DNA from: Roseovarius gaetbuli
Lineage (GTDB): Bacteria; Pseudomonadota; Alphaproteobacteria; Rhodobacterales; Rhodobacteraceae
DNA: 64,000 bases
Direction of reading: 5' to 3'
Assembly (NCBI RefSeq): GCF_900172365.1
Contig: NZ_FWFJ01000001.1
Location: 62,001-126,000 of the forward strand
Shown: one piece after another, positions 1 through 9,080 of the stretch
Layout: every line of letters begins with the position of its first letter
Numbering within the stretch: position 1 is the stretch's first letter
The notes under the pieces: model-generated
Told to the model about the DNA's origin: nothing
What the model saw: only the letters and a program-made list of their open reading frames with translations
The model's database searches: none
Made by a program: the position numbers and the translations under genes

Positions 1-512
1 CCGAATCTCTGGAAACGGCGCTCGAATGTTACGATCGCCATGGGCCCTTTGATCTTGTCCTGCTGGATTTTGTGATGCCGGGGATGGAGGCGCTTTCGGG
101 TCTTGCGAGGATGAAGGCGCGGGCAACATGCCCTGTGGCAATTCTCTCGGGAACGGCGCCGCCGGATGTGGCGCGCCGCGTCTTGCGCTCGGGAGCGGCG
201 GGGTTCTTGCCCAAAACGCTTGACCCGAAATCGCTGATCGCGGCGGTGCGCCATATGCTCTTGGGCGAAATCTATAAACCGATGGATTTCTTGAGCCTGG
301 ACGACAGTGACCTCAACCAGATTAATCTGACGCCGCGCGAAACCGATGTTCTGGTGGGCATTTCAGAAGGGAAATCCAACAAGGAAATCGCCCGCGACCT
401 GGATATTCGGGAGGTGACGGTCAAGCTTCACCTCAAGACGATGTCGCGCAAACTGAACGCAAGGAACCGGACCCATGCGGCGATGCTGGCGCGGGATATG
501 GGCCTGGCCTGA
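1..512 (+). CDS. LuxR/NarL-family response regulator, C-terminal part
   Basis: The gene is cut by the left edge of the window; the open frame runs in from base 3 and ends with TGA at 510-512, leaving 169 residues. The visible part begins inside a receiver domain: the LLDFVMPGM segment carries the likely phosphoacceptor Asp (codon at 66-68), followed by the conserved Ser/Thr (ILSGT) and Lys (LPKT) switch residues. A LuxR-type helix-turn-helix follows from about LTPRETDVL to the end (EIARDLDIREVTVKLHLKTM). This is the two-domain NarL/FixJ design, a DNA-binding regulator controlled by phosphorylation. The partner kinase lies outside the window, so the signal is unknown. Confidence 0.9.
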   Translation, partial: ESLETALECYDRHGPFDLVLLDFVMPGMEALSGLARMKARATCPVAILSGTAPPDVARRVLRSGAAGFLPKTLDPKSLIAAVRHMLLGEIYKPMDFLSLDDSDLNQINLTPRETDVLVGISEGKSNKEIARDLDIREVTVKLHLKTMSRKLNARNRTHAAMLARDMGLA

Positions 513-561
513 CGGTCCTTATTAACATTAGAATTGTATTTTAACTCGTTGGTATAAATGA

Positions 562-592
562 AAAAAGGCCCCGTCGATGACGAGGCCTTTTT
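562..592. terminator. Bidirectional rho-independent terminator
   Basis: An inverted repeat pairs AAAAAGGCC with GGCCTTTTT around a CGTC/GACG inner stem with one mismatch. It lies between two converging genes and gives a U-run on either strand, so it probably ends both the response regulator and the methyltransferase operon. Confidence 0.8.
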
Positions 593-602
593 CTGTTTGT
601 GC

Positions 603-1667
603 TCAGGCGCGGCGGCTGCGGCTGCGGCTGCCCGCGCGACCACCGGTACGCGCGACCTCGCCGGGCTTGGGCGGGGCTTTATTGAACTTGATCCAATTGC
701 CGCCGTGCGGGTCGTTGTTGGTCAGGAAGTTGGCGGCCATGATGGCTTCCATCTCCTTGCCCGCGCGCGGTTTGGTCGAGCCAAGGCCAAACAGCTGACA
801 GAAGGTTTCGTCATCCATATCGGCGGGAAGCACCAGACCGGTGGCAGCAACCTCGGCCTTCTTGGCCTCGATCTCGGCCTGTTTCACCGGCAGGGCGATC
901 GGGTTCATGATCGCGCTGGTCATGCCGGCGGCCATGGCCATCGGCAGGAAGGCGTTGTTGATGCCGTGACGGTTGGGCAGGCCAAAGCTGATGTTTGAGG
1001 CGCCGCAAGTGGTGTTCACCCCAAGCTCGTCGCGCAGGCGGCGCACGAGGGTAAAGACCTGAAGGCCGGCGGTGCCCATGGCGCCCACGGGCATGACCAG
1101 CGGATCAACCACGATGTCATGCGCGGGAATACCGAAATCGGCGGCGCGCTGAACGATCTTCTTGGCGACCTCAAAGCGTACATCGGGGTCCTCAGAGATG
1201 CCGGTATCGTCGTTCGAAATCGCCACCACCGGCACGTTGTACTTTTTGACCAGCGGCAGAACGTATTCAAGCCGATCCTCTTCACCGGTGACCGAGTTCA
1301 GAAGCGGGCGGCCTTCACAGGCCTGAAGGCCGGCCTCAAGAGCGGCGGGCACCGAGCTGTCGATGCAGAGCGGCAGGTCCACAAGCCCTTGAACCAGCTC
1401 GATGATCTTGGTCATCAGCGGCGGCTCGGTCTCGTTGGGGTTGGGGTTCGAGTTGTAAACCACGCCCGCATTGATATCGAGAACGGTGGCGCCGGCAGCG
1501 GCCTGGGCAATCGCGTCGGCCTCGACGGTCGAGAAATCGCCCGCCTCTAGCTCGGCGGCCAGTTTCTTGCGGCCCGTGGGGTTGATGCGCTCACCGATCA
1601 CGCAGAACGGCTCGTCAAAGCCGATAACGGCGGTTTTGGTTTTGCTCTCGACGATGGTGCGGGTCAT
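603..1667 (-). CDS. Methyltetrahydrofolate:corrinoid methyltransferase (pterin-binding module of a split methionine synthase type)
   Basis: The 354-residue protein has the pterin-binding TIM-barrel fold of dihydropteroate synthase/MetH module 2: IGERINPTGRKK near the start, then DINAG, the NSV segment and ISNDDTG, with a CGASNISFGLPNR motif typical of methyltetrahydrofolate methyltransferases. It should move the methyl group of 5-methyltetrahydrofolate to a corrinoid protein. The ATG at 1667 is chosen because AGGA precedes it and the upstream in-frame extension looks non-coding. It is the last gene of a three-gene operon, 10 bp after the MetF-like gene. The C-terminus ends in a basic Arg/Ser-rich tail. 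Neither a corrinoid-binding nor a homocysteine-binding domain is present in the protein or nearby. Confidence 0.85.
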   Translation of the reverse strand: MTRTIVESKTKTAVIGFDEPFCVIGERINPTGRKKLAAELEAGDFSTVEADAIAQAAAGATVLDINAGVVYNSNPNPNETEPPLMTKIIELVQGLVDLPLCIDSSVPAALEAGLQACEGRPLLNSVTGEEDRLEYVLPLVKKYNVPVVAISNDDTGISEDPDVRFEVAKKIVQRAADFGIPAHDIVVDPLVMPVGAMGTAGLQVFTLVRRLRDELGVNTTCGASNISFGLPNRHGINNAFLPMAMAAGMTSAIMNPIALPVKQAEIEAKKAEVAATGLVLPADMDDETFCQLFGLGSTKPRAGKEMEAIMAANFLTNNDPHGGNWIKFNKAPPKPGEVARTGGRAGSRSRSRRA

Positions 1668-1677
1668 ATGAGGTCCT

Positions 1678-2604
1678 TCAGGATACGTTTGCAGGTTTGC
1701 CGGCGTCGCCGCCGTTTTCGATGGCCCAGGTGGCGTTGGTCTTGATCCCGCCAAGCGGGAAGAAGTGGACCTTTTCGATGTTGAAATCGGGGTTTGCGGC
1801 CTTATGCGCGGCCAGCTCTTTCAACACGTCGTTGGGCTCGTAGGGCAGCAAAAGCTTGGTGACATCCATCGCCCGCTTTTGCAGCACCTTGAGAGAGGGG
1901 CCGACACCACAGGCAATCGCGAACTTGATCAGCGTCTGAAGCTTGGCCGGACCAGCGATACCGATGTGGATCGGCAGGGTGATGCCGGCGGCCGCAAGGT
2001 CATCGGCCCATTTGATGATCGGCTTGGCGTCAAAGGCAAACTGGGTTGCAAGCGCCATTTCGGCATCGGTGGTCTCGTTGAATTTCTGCTTCCAGCGCAG
2101 CGCGTCCATGACGTTTTGCATGCCGCCCTTGGGGTCGATATCCTTGTTGCCCTCGGGGTGGCCGGCCACGTGCAGGCGCTTGAACCCGGCGCGATCAAAT
2201 TCACCGCTTTCCAGAAGTTGCATCGAGGAGTCGAAATCGCCATGCGGCTCCGTGACGCCACCGGCCAGAAGAAGCCCCTGATCGACGCCGGCCTCGCCCT
2301 GATAGCGCGCGATCCAGTCGGTGAGGGTCGCCTTGTCCTTGATGATCCGCGCCGGGAAGTGCGGCATCACCGGATAGCCATCGGTGGCCAGACGCTTGGC
2401 GGTCGCGACCATCTCTTCGATCGGGGTGCCCTCGATATGGGCGATATAGACGCGGGTGCCCGTCGGCAGCAGATCGCGAAAGTTCTCGACCTTCTCGGCG
2501 GTGCGCGGCATCACCTCGATCGAATACCCCTGCAAAAACGCCTCAAGCTGGCCATTGGCCGGTGCGGCGGTCTTTTCACGCTTCTTGAAATTCAACAAAG
2601 CCAT
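1678..2604 (-). CDS. Methylenetetrahydrofolate reductase-like protein (MetF family)
   Basis: The 308-residue protein fits the MetF TIM-barrel flavoprotein family by length and by motifs such as ATQFAFDA and LPIHIGIAGP in the second half. Family members reduce 5,10-methylenetetrahydrofolate to 5-methyltetrahydrofolate, the substrate of the methyltransferase encoded just downstream. The ATG at 2604 has GGGAGG about 6 nt before it and is preferred over the longer in-frame form, whose extra residues overlap the upstream gene. Compared with classical MetF it looks divergent, so a reductase or folate-oxidising role in the same one-carbon unit should both be kept open. Confidence 0.8.
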   Translation of the reverse strand: MALLNFKKREKTAAPANGQLEAFLQGYSIEVMPRTAEKVENFRDLLPTGTRVYIAHIEGTPIEEMVATAKRLATDGYPVMPHFPARIIKDKATLTDWIARYQGEAGVDQGLLLAGGVTEPHGDFDSSMQLLESGEFDRAGFKRLHVAGHPEGNKDIDPKGGMQNVMDALRWKQKFNETTDAEMALATQFAFDAKPIIKWADDLAAAGITLPIHIGIAGPAKLQTLIKFAIACGVGPSLKVLQKRAMDVTKLLLPYEPNDVLKELAAHKAANPDFNIEKVHFFPLGGIKTNATWAIENGGDAGKPANVS

Positions 2605-2633
2605 TGCGGCCTCCCATAGCGATCCGGGGCGCA

Positions 2634-2930
2634 TCACGCCCAGCCATTATTGGCAATCAGGGTCTTTATCCGGTCCTGATCATACTCTGCATCAAGCCGG
2701 GCCGCCTCTGATTTGGCGACCTCATCCTGATCTCCGTCAACGGAATAGGGATCTGCCTTGCGCCATGCGGCAAGATAGTCATCCGTCCCCGCCGCGCCGG
2801 TCTTCATGGCGGCGCGGTCAATCGCCTGCTCAAAGCGTTCGGGCAGCTGTACTTTGCTGCCGCGGCGGCCTTTCCCGGCGATAACCTGAGCGGGGATGTC
2901 CCGCCAGTAGACAATGGTGACGTCAACCAT
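2634..2930 (-). CDS. Small 'virulence factor' family protein (PF13769-like)
   Basis: The 98-residue product starts MVDVTIVYWRDIPAQVIAG and matches from memory the short 'virulence factor' family that sits next to MetF/methyltransferase genes in roseobacters. The ATG at 2930 follows AAGGAA; the longer in-frame version adds a basic, low-complexity leader and is rejected. It is first in the operon, 29 bp upstream of the MetF-like gene. The family name is historical and no biochemical activity is known to me. The constant gene neighbourhood suggests an accessory role in corrinoid/folate methyl transfer, which is inference. No signal peptide or membrane segment is seen. Confidence 0.75.
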   Translation of the reverse strand: MVDVTIVYWRDIPAQVIAGKGRRGSKVQLPERFEQAIDRAAMKTGAAGTDDYLAAWRKADPYSVDGDQDEVAKSEAARLDAEYDQDRIKTLIANNGWA

Positions 2931-3178
2931 GGCTGATTCCTTTTCCTTAAGGTCTTTTCCTAATGCAGGCGGCCGCGTGCTCAGGGTTCGATTTCGACAG
3001 AACGGACGCGTCATGCGACCTAGCGACACTAACCGGGGGGCGCAGAGGTGACCACGGCGAGACATGCGAAAAATATTCATCATCGTTATCAAGATCGCGC
3101 TTGGGGCCTTCGCGGCGCTTGCGCGGGACCACGTAAGCCACTACCTTGGGGATAACTTGAAATGGAGGGCGTGTCGTT

Positions 3179-4291
3179 ATGGCGCCCAAGCGTCCCGAAA
3201 GTGCGGGCGCGGTCCCGAAACCGGTTGAGAGCCCCGCACTGAACCAGCCGGATCAGATGCCGCTTTATGCGGCGCTTGATCTGGGAACAAACAGTTGCCG
3301 CATGCTGATTGCCCAACCGCGGGGCAATCAGTTCAAAGTCGTGGACAGCTTTTCCAAGTCGGTCCAGCTTGGCGCCGGGCTTGGAAGCTCGGGGCGGTTG
3401 TCGCGCGCCGCGATCTATCGCACCATTCAGGCGCTTCGGGTCTGTCGGCAAAAGCTCAAGCGCCACCGCGTGGAGCAGATGCGCCTTGTGGCGACCGAAG
3501 CCTGTCGGCGCGCCACCAACGGCGCCGATTTCATGCGGCGGGTGGAACGCGAAACCGGGTTGAAGCTTGATATCATCGCGCCGCAGGAAGAGGCCCAGCT
3601 TGCGGTCGTGTCCTGCGCCCCGCTGGTGAGCCCGAATACCGATCAGCTTTTGGTGGTTGATATCGGCGGCGGCTCGACCGAATTGGTCTGGATCGACCTG
3701 ACCGGCGTGCCGCGCCCTGAACGGCGCCGCGCGATCATGCGGATGCATCTTGGCTTTAACGCCTGCGACAGCCGCTTTGCCGCCGCGCGGGTGGTCGATT
3801 GGATCAGCGTGCCGCTTGGGGTGGCGACGCTGCGCGATCAGTTCCGCGATGTCGAGGACGATTCTGCGCGCTTTGCCCTGATGAGCTGGTTTTTCGAGGA
3901 AAACCTCGCCGAATTCGCCCCCTACAAGGACGAGCAAAAGCGCGAGGGCTTTCAGATCATCGGCACCAGCGGCACCGTCACAACGGTCGCCGCCAGCCAT
4001 CTTAACCTCAAGCGGTATGACCGCAACAAGGTTGACGGGATGACCATGACCAGCGACGAGATCGACCGCGTGATCCGGAGCTATCTTGCGCTTGGGCCTG
4101 CGGGGCGGCGCGCCGATCCGCGCATCGGGCTTGACCGGCAGGCGCTGATCATGTCGGGCGCGGCAATTTTACAGGCGCTTTTGCGATGCTGGCCAACCGA
4201 CCGTCTGTCGGTGGCCGATCGCGGTTTGCGCGAAGGCATGCTCTACGCCCAAATGGCGGCGGATGGGGTTTTCAAGGACGGAACAGACTGA
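3179..4291 (+). CDS. Ppx/GppA family exopolyphosphatase / pppGpp phosphatase
   Basis: The 370-residue protein belongs to the actin-like ATPase superfamily: the phosphate-1 loop [14 protein letters not shown] lies at about residues 31-44, a catalytic-type Glu pair at APQEEAQLA, and the phosphate-2 loop [13 protein letters not shown] at about 159-171. Family members hydrolyse terminal phosphates of polyphosphate or pppGpp in the cytosol. It is the short form, without the extra C-terminal HD-like domain of Escherichia coli Ppx. GGAGG lies about 10 nt before the ATG. Its TGA overlaps the ATG of rlmE (TGATG), so the two are translationally coupled. The first 27 residues are Pro/Ala-rich and poorly conserved in look. 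Confidence 0.9.
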   Translation: MAPKRPESAGAVPKPVESPALNQPDQMPLYAALDLGTNSCRMLIAQPRGNQFKVVDSFSKSVQLGAGLGSSGRLSRAAIYRTIQALRVCRQKLKRHRVEQMRLVATEACRRATNGADFMRRVERETGLKLDIIAPQEEAQLAVVSCAPLVSPNTDQLLVVDIGGGSTELVWIDLTGVPRPERRRAIMRMHLGFNACDSRFAAARVVDWISVPLGVATLRDQFRDVEDDSARFALMSWFFEENLAEFAPYKDEQKREGFQIIGTSGTVTTVAASHLNLKRYDRNKVDGMTMTSDEIDRVIRSYLALGPAGRRADPRIGLDRQALIMSGAAILQALLRCWPTDRLSVADRGLREGMLYAQMAADGVFKDGTD

Positions 4292-5007
4292 TGGCCAAGA
4301 CACCGGATGGCAAGAACACCTCGGGGCGCGGACAGCGTGAACTGACGGTGCAGGTAAAGACCGCGCGCGGGCGCAAACCCTCGTCGACACGCTGGCTTCA
4401 ACGCCAGTTGAACGACCCCTACGTCAAGCGCGCTCAGGTCGAGGGCTATCGCGGGCGCGCGGCCTTCAAGATCATGGAGGTGGACGACAAGTTTCGCTTT
4501 CTGGTGCCGGGCGCGCGGATTGTCGATCTTGGCTGTGCGCCGGGGGGCTGGTGCCAGGTGGCGGTGCCACGGGTCAACGCGCTTGGCGAAAAGCAGGGCA
4601 AGGCGGTGGGGCGCATTCTTGGCGTCGATCTGCAAGAGGTCGAGCCGATTCCGGGCTGTGAAATCCATCAGCTTGATTTCATGGCCGATGATGCCGACGA
4701 ACAGGTCAAGGAATGGCTTGGCGGCAAGGCCGATGTGGTGATGTCGGACATGGCCGCGTCAAGTTCGGGCCACAAACAGACCGACCATTTGCGCATCATC
4801 GCACTCTGCGAGGCGGCGGCTTACCTTGCCTTTGACGTGCTCGAAGTCGGCGGCACCTTCGTGTCCAAGGTTCTGGCCGGGGGCGCCGAGGGCGAGTTGC
4901 AGAAGATTCTGAAAACGCGCTTTGAAAAAGTGCATAACGTCAAACCGCCTGCGTCACGCGCCGACAGTTCGGAAAAATTCGTCGTCGCCACCGGGTTTCG
5001 CGGTTGA
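4291..5007 (+). CDS. rlmE: 23S rRNA (uridine-2'-O)-methyltransferase RlmE
   Basis: The 238-residue RrmJ/FtsJ-type methyltransferase 2'-O-methylates U2552 of 23S rRNA in the family's known members. The SAM-binding motif [13 protein letters not shown], the acidic motif VVMSDMAAS and the catalytic lysine segment [10 protein letters not shown] are all in order, giving the K-D-K-E framework. The start at 4291 shares its A with the stop of the phosphatase gene. The roughly 45 basic N-terminal residues before the core domain suit rRNA binding and are common in alphaproteobacterial homologues. Confidence 0.93.
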   Translation: MAKTPDGKNTSGRGQRELTVQVKTARGRKPSSTRWLQRQLNDPYVKRAQVEGYRGRAAFKIMEVDDKFRFLVPGARIVDLGCAPGGWCQVAVPRVNALGEKQGKAVGRILGVDLQEVEPIPGCEIHQLDFMADDADEQVKEWLGGKADVVMSDMAASSSGHKQTDHLRIIALCEAAAYLAFDVLEVGGTFVSKVLAGGAEGELQKILKTRFEKVHNVKPPASRADSSEKFVVATGFRG

Positions 5008-5009
5008 GT

Positions 5010-5222
5010 TCATAAAACCGGCGGTTGGGTCTCTGGGGGCAAGCCAAGCGAGTGTTCCGCTGCGCGGGCGATCGCCGCAAGGTCGCCCGGATCATGCGGC
5101 GGTCGGCTCAAAACCCGTTTGTTGACGTGTTTCGCCATGCTGCGCTGACGGATCAGTTCGAACAATAGCGCATGGCGCGGCGGTTTTTGCCGTAACGATG
5201 ACGCGGGGGCGTGAAAAGACAT
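5010..5222 (-). CDS. Small hypothetical protein, uncertain
   Basis: A 70-codon frame lies tail to tail with rlmE. An AAGAGG sequence sits 6 nt before the ATG at 5222. The product is basic in its first half (MAKHVNKRVLSRPP) and has no recognised domain, signal peptide or membrane segment. It is the only frame in the 480-bp gap with a sensible ribosome-binding site. Homology searching would be needed to confirm that it is expressed. Confidence 0.35.
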   Translation of the reverse strand: MSFHAPASSLRQKPPRHALLFELIRQRSMAKHVNKRVLSRPPHDPGDLAAIARAAEHSLGLPPETQPPVL

Positions 5223-5487
5223 ACCGAACCTCTTGCGTGACTGCGGTAACGTGACGTCAATTGATTGGCATGAAATTAAGGCGGATTTGGCCCCTCACCG
5301 GTGCAATCGCGTGGCAAAAGGCGGAATTCACGTTAAAAGGGGCCAAAAATTGCGGTGACGCTGGCGATCGGCGGCGTGTCGCAGACCTGTTTGCACCGGG
5401 GCGCAAGTTGCGAGATAGTCACGTCAAAGCGACCCCGAGTCTGGTGCAAACGCGCCACGGGCCGCAAGCAGGGAAAGGACATCAAAG
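5223..5487. promoter_or_regulatory. Upstream region of the molybdenum hydroxylase operon
   Basis: The 265-bp region separates the small minus-strand ORF from the hydroxylase operon and must hold the promoter for the latter. No sigma-70 boxes, operator palindrome or terminator could be assigned with confidence by eye. Confidence 0.4.
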
Positions 5488-6351
5488 ATGCGATATGAGG
5501 CGCCAAACAGCGTTGAGGCCGCGGTTGATCTATTGGCCGCGACCGAGGGGGCTTATGTTCTGGCCGGGGGCACCGATTTGCTGGTGAAACTGCGCGCCGA
5601 GATGCTTGAGCCGGACCTTGTGGTCGATATCAAGCGGATTGCCGGCATGAAGGACATCACGGCCGAAAACGGCGGCTGGCGCATCGGCGCGGCTGTCTCG
5701 GGGGCCGAGATGGGCGAGCATGCCGGGCTTCTCCGCGATTGGCCCGGCGTGGTCGAGGCCGTGGGTCTGATCGGCTCGACCCAGGTACAGGGCCGCGCGA
5801 CACTGGCGGGCAACCTCTGCAATGCTTCGCCGGCCGCCGATAGCGTGCCCGCGATGGTTGCGGCCAATGCCACCCTGCGGATCGTCGGCCCCAAGGGCAG
5901 CCGCGATGTCGCGGTGATCGACGTGCCCGCAAGCCCGGGCAAGACCACGCTGGCGCCGGGCGAATTCATCGCCTCGGTGTTTTTACCCGCAAAGCCCGAG
6001 CACGGTGGCGATGCCTATCTGCGCTTTATCCCGCGCACCGAGATGGATATCGCCGTGGTCGGCTGTGGCGTTTCGCTTGTGCTTGACGGCGCGGGCAAGG
6101 TCAGTGCGGCGCGCGTCTCGCTTGGCGCGGTTGGCCCCAAGGTGATGCTGGTCGAGGCGGGCGCCGAGGCCCTGATTGGCCGCGCGCCCAAAGGCGACGC
6201 TCTGGAGGATCTGGCCGCCGTCTGTTCGGCTGCGGCCACCCCGATTGACGACAAACGCGGCACGGTTGATTTTCGCCGCCACGTCGCGGGCGTTCTGGCC
6301 CGCCGCGCGACCGAGATCGCCGCGATCCGCGCAAAAGGAGAAACCGCATGA
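5488..6351 (+). CDS. Molybdenum hydroxylase FAD-binding subunit (CoxM/XdhB type)
   Basis: The 287-residue protein matches the FAD-binding medium subunit of xanthine dehydrogenase/CO dehydrogenase-type enzymes: LAGGTDLLVKLRAE near residue 27 binds FAD pyrophosphate, and QVQGRATLAGNLCNASPAADS near residue 100 is the second FAD contact; the C-terminal third fits the CO_deh_flav_C domain. It passes electrons from the iron-sulfur subunit to an acceptor. AGGACATC precedes the ATG. It is first in a four-gene operon and its TGA overlaps the ATG of the 2Fe-2S subunit. The substrate of the enzyme is not evident. Confidence 0.92.
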   Translation: MRYEAPNSVEAAVDLLAATEGAYVLAGGTDLLVKLRAEMLEPDLVVDIKRIAGMKDITAENGGWRIGAAVSGAEMGEHAGLLRDWPGVVEAVGLIGSTQVQGRATLAGNLCNASPAADSVPAMVAANATLRIVGPKGSRDVAVIDVPASPGKTTLAPGEFIASVFLPAKPEHGGDAYLRFIPRTEMDIAVVGCGVSLVLDGAGKVSAARVSLGAVGPKVMLVEAGAEALIGRAPKGDALEDLAAVCSAAATPIDDKRGTVDFRRHVAGVLARRATEIAAIRAKGETA

Positions 6352-6827
6352 GCCAGATTCACGTAACAACCTCGATCAACGGCGACGCCACGGAATTTCT
6401 GTGCGAGGCCGAAGACACGCTTTTGGATGTGCTGCGCGACCGGCTTGGCATGACCGGCTCGAAAGAGGGCTGCGGCACCGGAGATTGCGGCGCCTGTTCG
6501 GTCACGGTTGATGGGCGGCTGGTCTGTTCCTGTCTGATGCTGGGGGCCGAGGCCGAGGGCCGCGAGGTCACCACCATCGAGGGCATGGCCACGGGCGATC
6601 AACTGCACCCGCTGCAACAGAAGTTCATCGAGATGGCCGCCCTGCAATGCGGCATCTGCACGCCGGGCATCCTTGTGGCGGCGAAATCGCTTCTGGAAAA
6701 GAACCCCGATCCGACAGAGGAAGAGGTGCGCTATTGGCTGGCGGGCAATCTCTGCCGCTGCACCGGATATGACAAAATCATCCGCGCCGTGATGGAAACG
6801 GCGGCGGATCTGCGGAGGGCTTCGTGA
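6348..6827 (+). CDS. Molybdenum hydroxylase 2Fe-2S subunit (CoxS type)
   Basis: The 159-residue small subunit has the two expected cluster sites: a plant-type ferredoxin site with Cys42, Cys47, Cys50 and Cys62 (CGTGDCGAC followed by LVCSC) and a C-terminal helical site with CGICTPG and CRCTGY. It relays electrons from the Mo centre to the FAD subunit. The ATG overlaps the stop of the FAD subunit gene and the gene's own TGA overlaps the start of the Mo subunit, so all three are translated as a coupled unit. AAGGAG lies 5 nt upstream. Confidence 0.95.
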   Translation: MSQIHVTTSINGDATEFLCEAEDTLLDVLRDRLGMTGSKEGCGTGDCGACSVTVDGRLVCSCLMLGAEAEGREVTTIEGMATGDQLHPLQQKFIEMAALQCGICTPGILVAAKSLLEKNPDPTEEEVRYWLAGNLCRCTGYDKIIRAVMETAADLRRAS

Positions 6828-9076
6828 TGGCATTGGACAGCTCAGACAAACCCCGGACCTTCAAGGTTGTCGGCACGCGCCCGCTGCGCCCCGATGGCAT
6901 TGACAAGGTCACTGGTCGCGCCCGCTTTGGCGCCGATATCGTTGCCCCCGGCATGCTGGTGGGGCGCGTGTTGCGCAGCCCGCATGCCCATGCCCGGATC
7001 GTCAAGATCGACACCTCGAAGGCGCGCGCACTTTCGGGCGTCAAGGCCGTGGTGACACGTGCCGATTTCGGCGCTGTGCCCGATAGCGTGGCCGATGTGA
7101 TCGACAATTGCATGGCCGGTGACAAGGCACTTTACGACGGGCACGCGGTGGCCGCCGTTGCCGCCTCAAGTGCTGCCGTGGCGCGCAAGGCCCTGCGCCT
7201 TATCGAGGTCGAATATGAGGTTCTGGCGCATGTGAGCGATGTCGACGCGGCGATGAAACCCGACGCGCCGGTTCTGCACAGGGGCCGTCAGGAAGAGAGC
7301 GTGCCCGAAGGCTATTCGCAAAACGTGATGTCGCGGGTCGAGTTCGGGCATGGCGATATCGACAAGGGGCTGGCTGAGGCCGACCGCGTGGTCGAGCGCA
7401 CCTATCGCACCGGCGCCACCCATCAGGGCTATATCGAGCCGCATGCGTGTTTGGCGACGATGGGCCCGGACGGGCAGGCCGATCTGTGGTGCTGTACGCA
7501 GGGCCATTACATGGTGCGCAACACCTGCGCGGCGATCCTCGGCATGGAACAGGGCCAGCTTCGCGTCACCGCAAGCGAGATCGGCGGCGGGTTTGGCGGC
7601 AAGACCACGGTCTTTCTGGAGCCTGTTGCCTTGTTGCTGTCGAAACTTTCCGGGCGCCCGGTCAAGATGGTGATGAGCCGCTCCGAGGTTCTGCGCGCCA
7701 CCGGGCCGACCTCGTCAAGCTCGATTGATGTCAAGATCGGCATGACCAAGGATGGCCGCATCACCGCCGGTTTCGCGCAATTGCGCTATCAGGGCGGGGC
7801 ATACCCCGGCTCGCCGGTCGATATGGGCTCGATGTCGGCCTTTGCGCCCTATGACCTTGAGAACGTGAAAACCGTCGGCTTTGACGTGGTCACCAACCGC
7901 CCCAAGGCCGCCGCTTACCGTGCGCCGGGCGCGCCGATGGCGGCCTTTGCCGTGGAAAGCGCGGTGGATGAGTTGGCCAAGGGCTTTGGCCTTGATCCGC
8001 TTGAGGTGCGCCTAAAGAATGCCGCGCGCGAGGGCACTGTTGCCTCTTACGGGCCGACCTTTCCGGCGATCGGCCTTGAGGCCACGCTAGAGGCGGCCAG
8101 GGCACATCCGCATTGGACCGCGCCCTTGGGTGAAAACCAGGGGCGGGGCGTTGCCTGTGGCTTTTGGTTCAACTTCGGTGGCGATACCTGTGTGACCCTC
8201 AATGTTACCCCCGATGGCACGGTCACCGTCTCCGAGGGCAACCCCGATATCGGCGGTTCGCGCGCCTCGATGACGATGATGGCCGCCGAAGAGCTTGGCA
8301 TTCCTTACACACAGGTCCGCACGATCATCGCCGACACCGGATCGCTTGGTCAGAACGAGGTGACCGACGGTTCTCGGGTGACCTTTGCCGTTGGTCTTGC
8401 CACGATTGAGGCCGCCCGCAACGCCAAGCGCGAGATGTGCAAACGCGCCGCGATGGTCTGGGGCATCGACGAAGAGGCGGTCGAATGGGTCGATGGCGCG
8501 GCGCGCCCGGCGGGCCCGAATGCGGGCAAGCATGACCCGATGACCCTAAAGGAAATCGCCGCGATTGCCAGCAACACCGGCGGGCCGATTGCCGGGCATT
8601 ACGAGGTCAATGCCGAGGGCGCCGGCGTCAGTTTTGGCACCCATATGGTGGATGTCGAGGTCGATCCCGACACCGGCGCGCCGAAAATCCTGCGCTATAC
8701 GGTGTTTCAGGATGCCGGCAAGGCGGTGCATCCGGCCTATGTCGAAGGCCAGTTTCAGGGCGGCGCGGTGCAGGGCATCGGTTGGGCGCTGAACGAGGAA
8801 TACATTTACGGGGAGGATGGCGTTCTGCAAAATGCCGGCTTCCTCGACTACCGTATTCCGGTCGCCTCGGACTTGCCGATGATCGACACGGTGATCCTTG
8901 AGATTGCCAATCCGGGGCATCCGTATGGTGTGCGCGGGGTTGGCGAGACGCCAATCGTGCCTCCGCTTGCGGCCATCGCCAATGCCGTGTCGGCGGCGGC
9001 GGGGGTGCGGATGACCGACCTGCCAATGTCACCGCCACGCATTCTTGCCGCCATTCAGGGGCAAAAGGGCGGCTAA
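6827..9076 (+). CDS. Molybdenum hydroxylase large, Mo-cofactor-binding subunit (CoxL/XdhA-like)
   Basis: The protein of about 749 residues has the aldehyde oxidase/xanthine dehydrogenase Mo-binding fold. Landmarks are GGGFGGKT (molybdopterin dithiolene contact), AYRAPGAP where form I CO dehydrogenase has a Cys-containing loop, and the catalytic Glu of VRGVGETPI near residue 707. The lack of the CO-dehydrogenase active-site Cys loop argues against CO as substrate; an aromatic, purine or aldehyde-type compound is more likely but cannot be named. ATG 6827 has GGAGG about 8 nt upstream; GTG 6824 is an alternative. It is third in the operon and is followed 4 bp later by a MoaD-like gene. Confidence 0.92.
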   Translation: MALDSSDKPRTFKVVGTRPLRPDGIDKVTGRARFGADIVAPGMLVGRVLRSPHAHARIVKIDTSKARALSGVKAVVTRADFGAVPDSVADVIDNCMAGDKALYDGHAVAAVAASSAAVARKALRLIEVEYEVLAHVSDVDAAMKPDAPVLHRGRQEESVPEGYSQNVMSRVEFGHGDIDKGLAEADRVVERTYRTGATHQGYIEPHACLATMGPDGQADLWCCTQGHYMVRNTCAAILGMEQGQLRVTASEIGGGFGGKTTVFLEPVALLLSKLSGRPVKMVMSRSEVLRATGPTSSSSIDVKIGMTKDGRITAGFAQLRYQGGAYPGSPVDMGSMSAFAPYDLENVKTVGFDVVTNRPKAAAYRAPGAPMAAFAVESAVDELAKGFGLDPLEVRLKNAAREGTVASYGPTFPAIGLEATLEAARAHPHWTAPLGENQGRGVACGFWFNFGGDTCVTLNVTPDGTVTVSEGNPDIGGSRASMTMMAAEELGIPYTQVRTIIADTGSLGQNEVTDGSRVTFAVGLATIEAARNAKREMCKRAAMVWGIDEEAVEWVDGAARPAGPNAGKHDPMTLKEIAAIASNTGGPIAGHYEVNAEGAGVSFGTHMVDVEVDPDTGAPKILRYTVFQDAGKAVHPAYVEGQFQGGAVQGIGWALNEEYIYGEDGVLQNAGFLDYRIPVASDLPMIDTVILEIANPGHPYGVRGVGETPIVPPLAAIANAVSAAAGVRMTDLPMSPPRILAAIQGQKGG

Positions 9077-9080
9077 GGGC

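Noticed and set aside
5488-9076. Aerobic CO dehydrogenase (coxMSL)
   Set aside because: The subunits are homologous, but the large subunit lacks the Cys-containing active-site loop of form I CO dehydrogenase, so CO is not supported as substrate.
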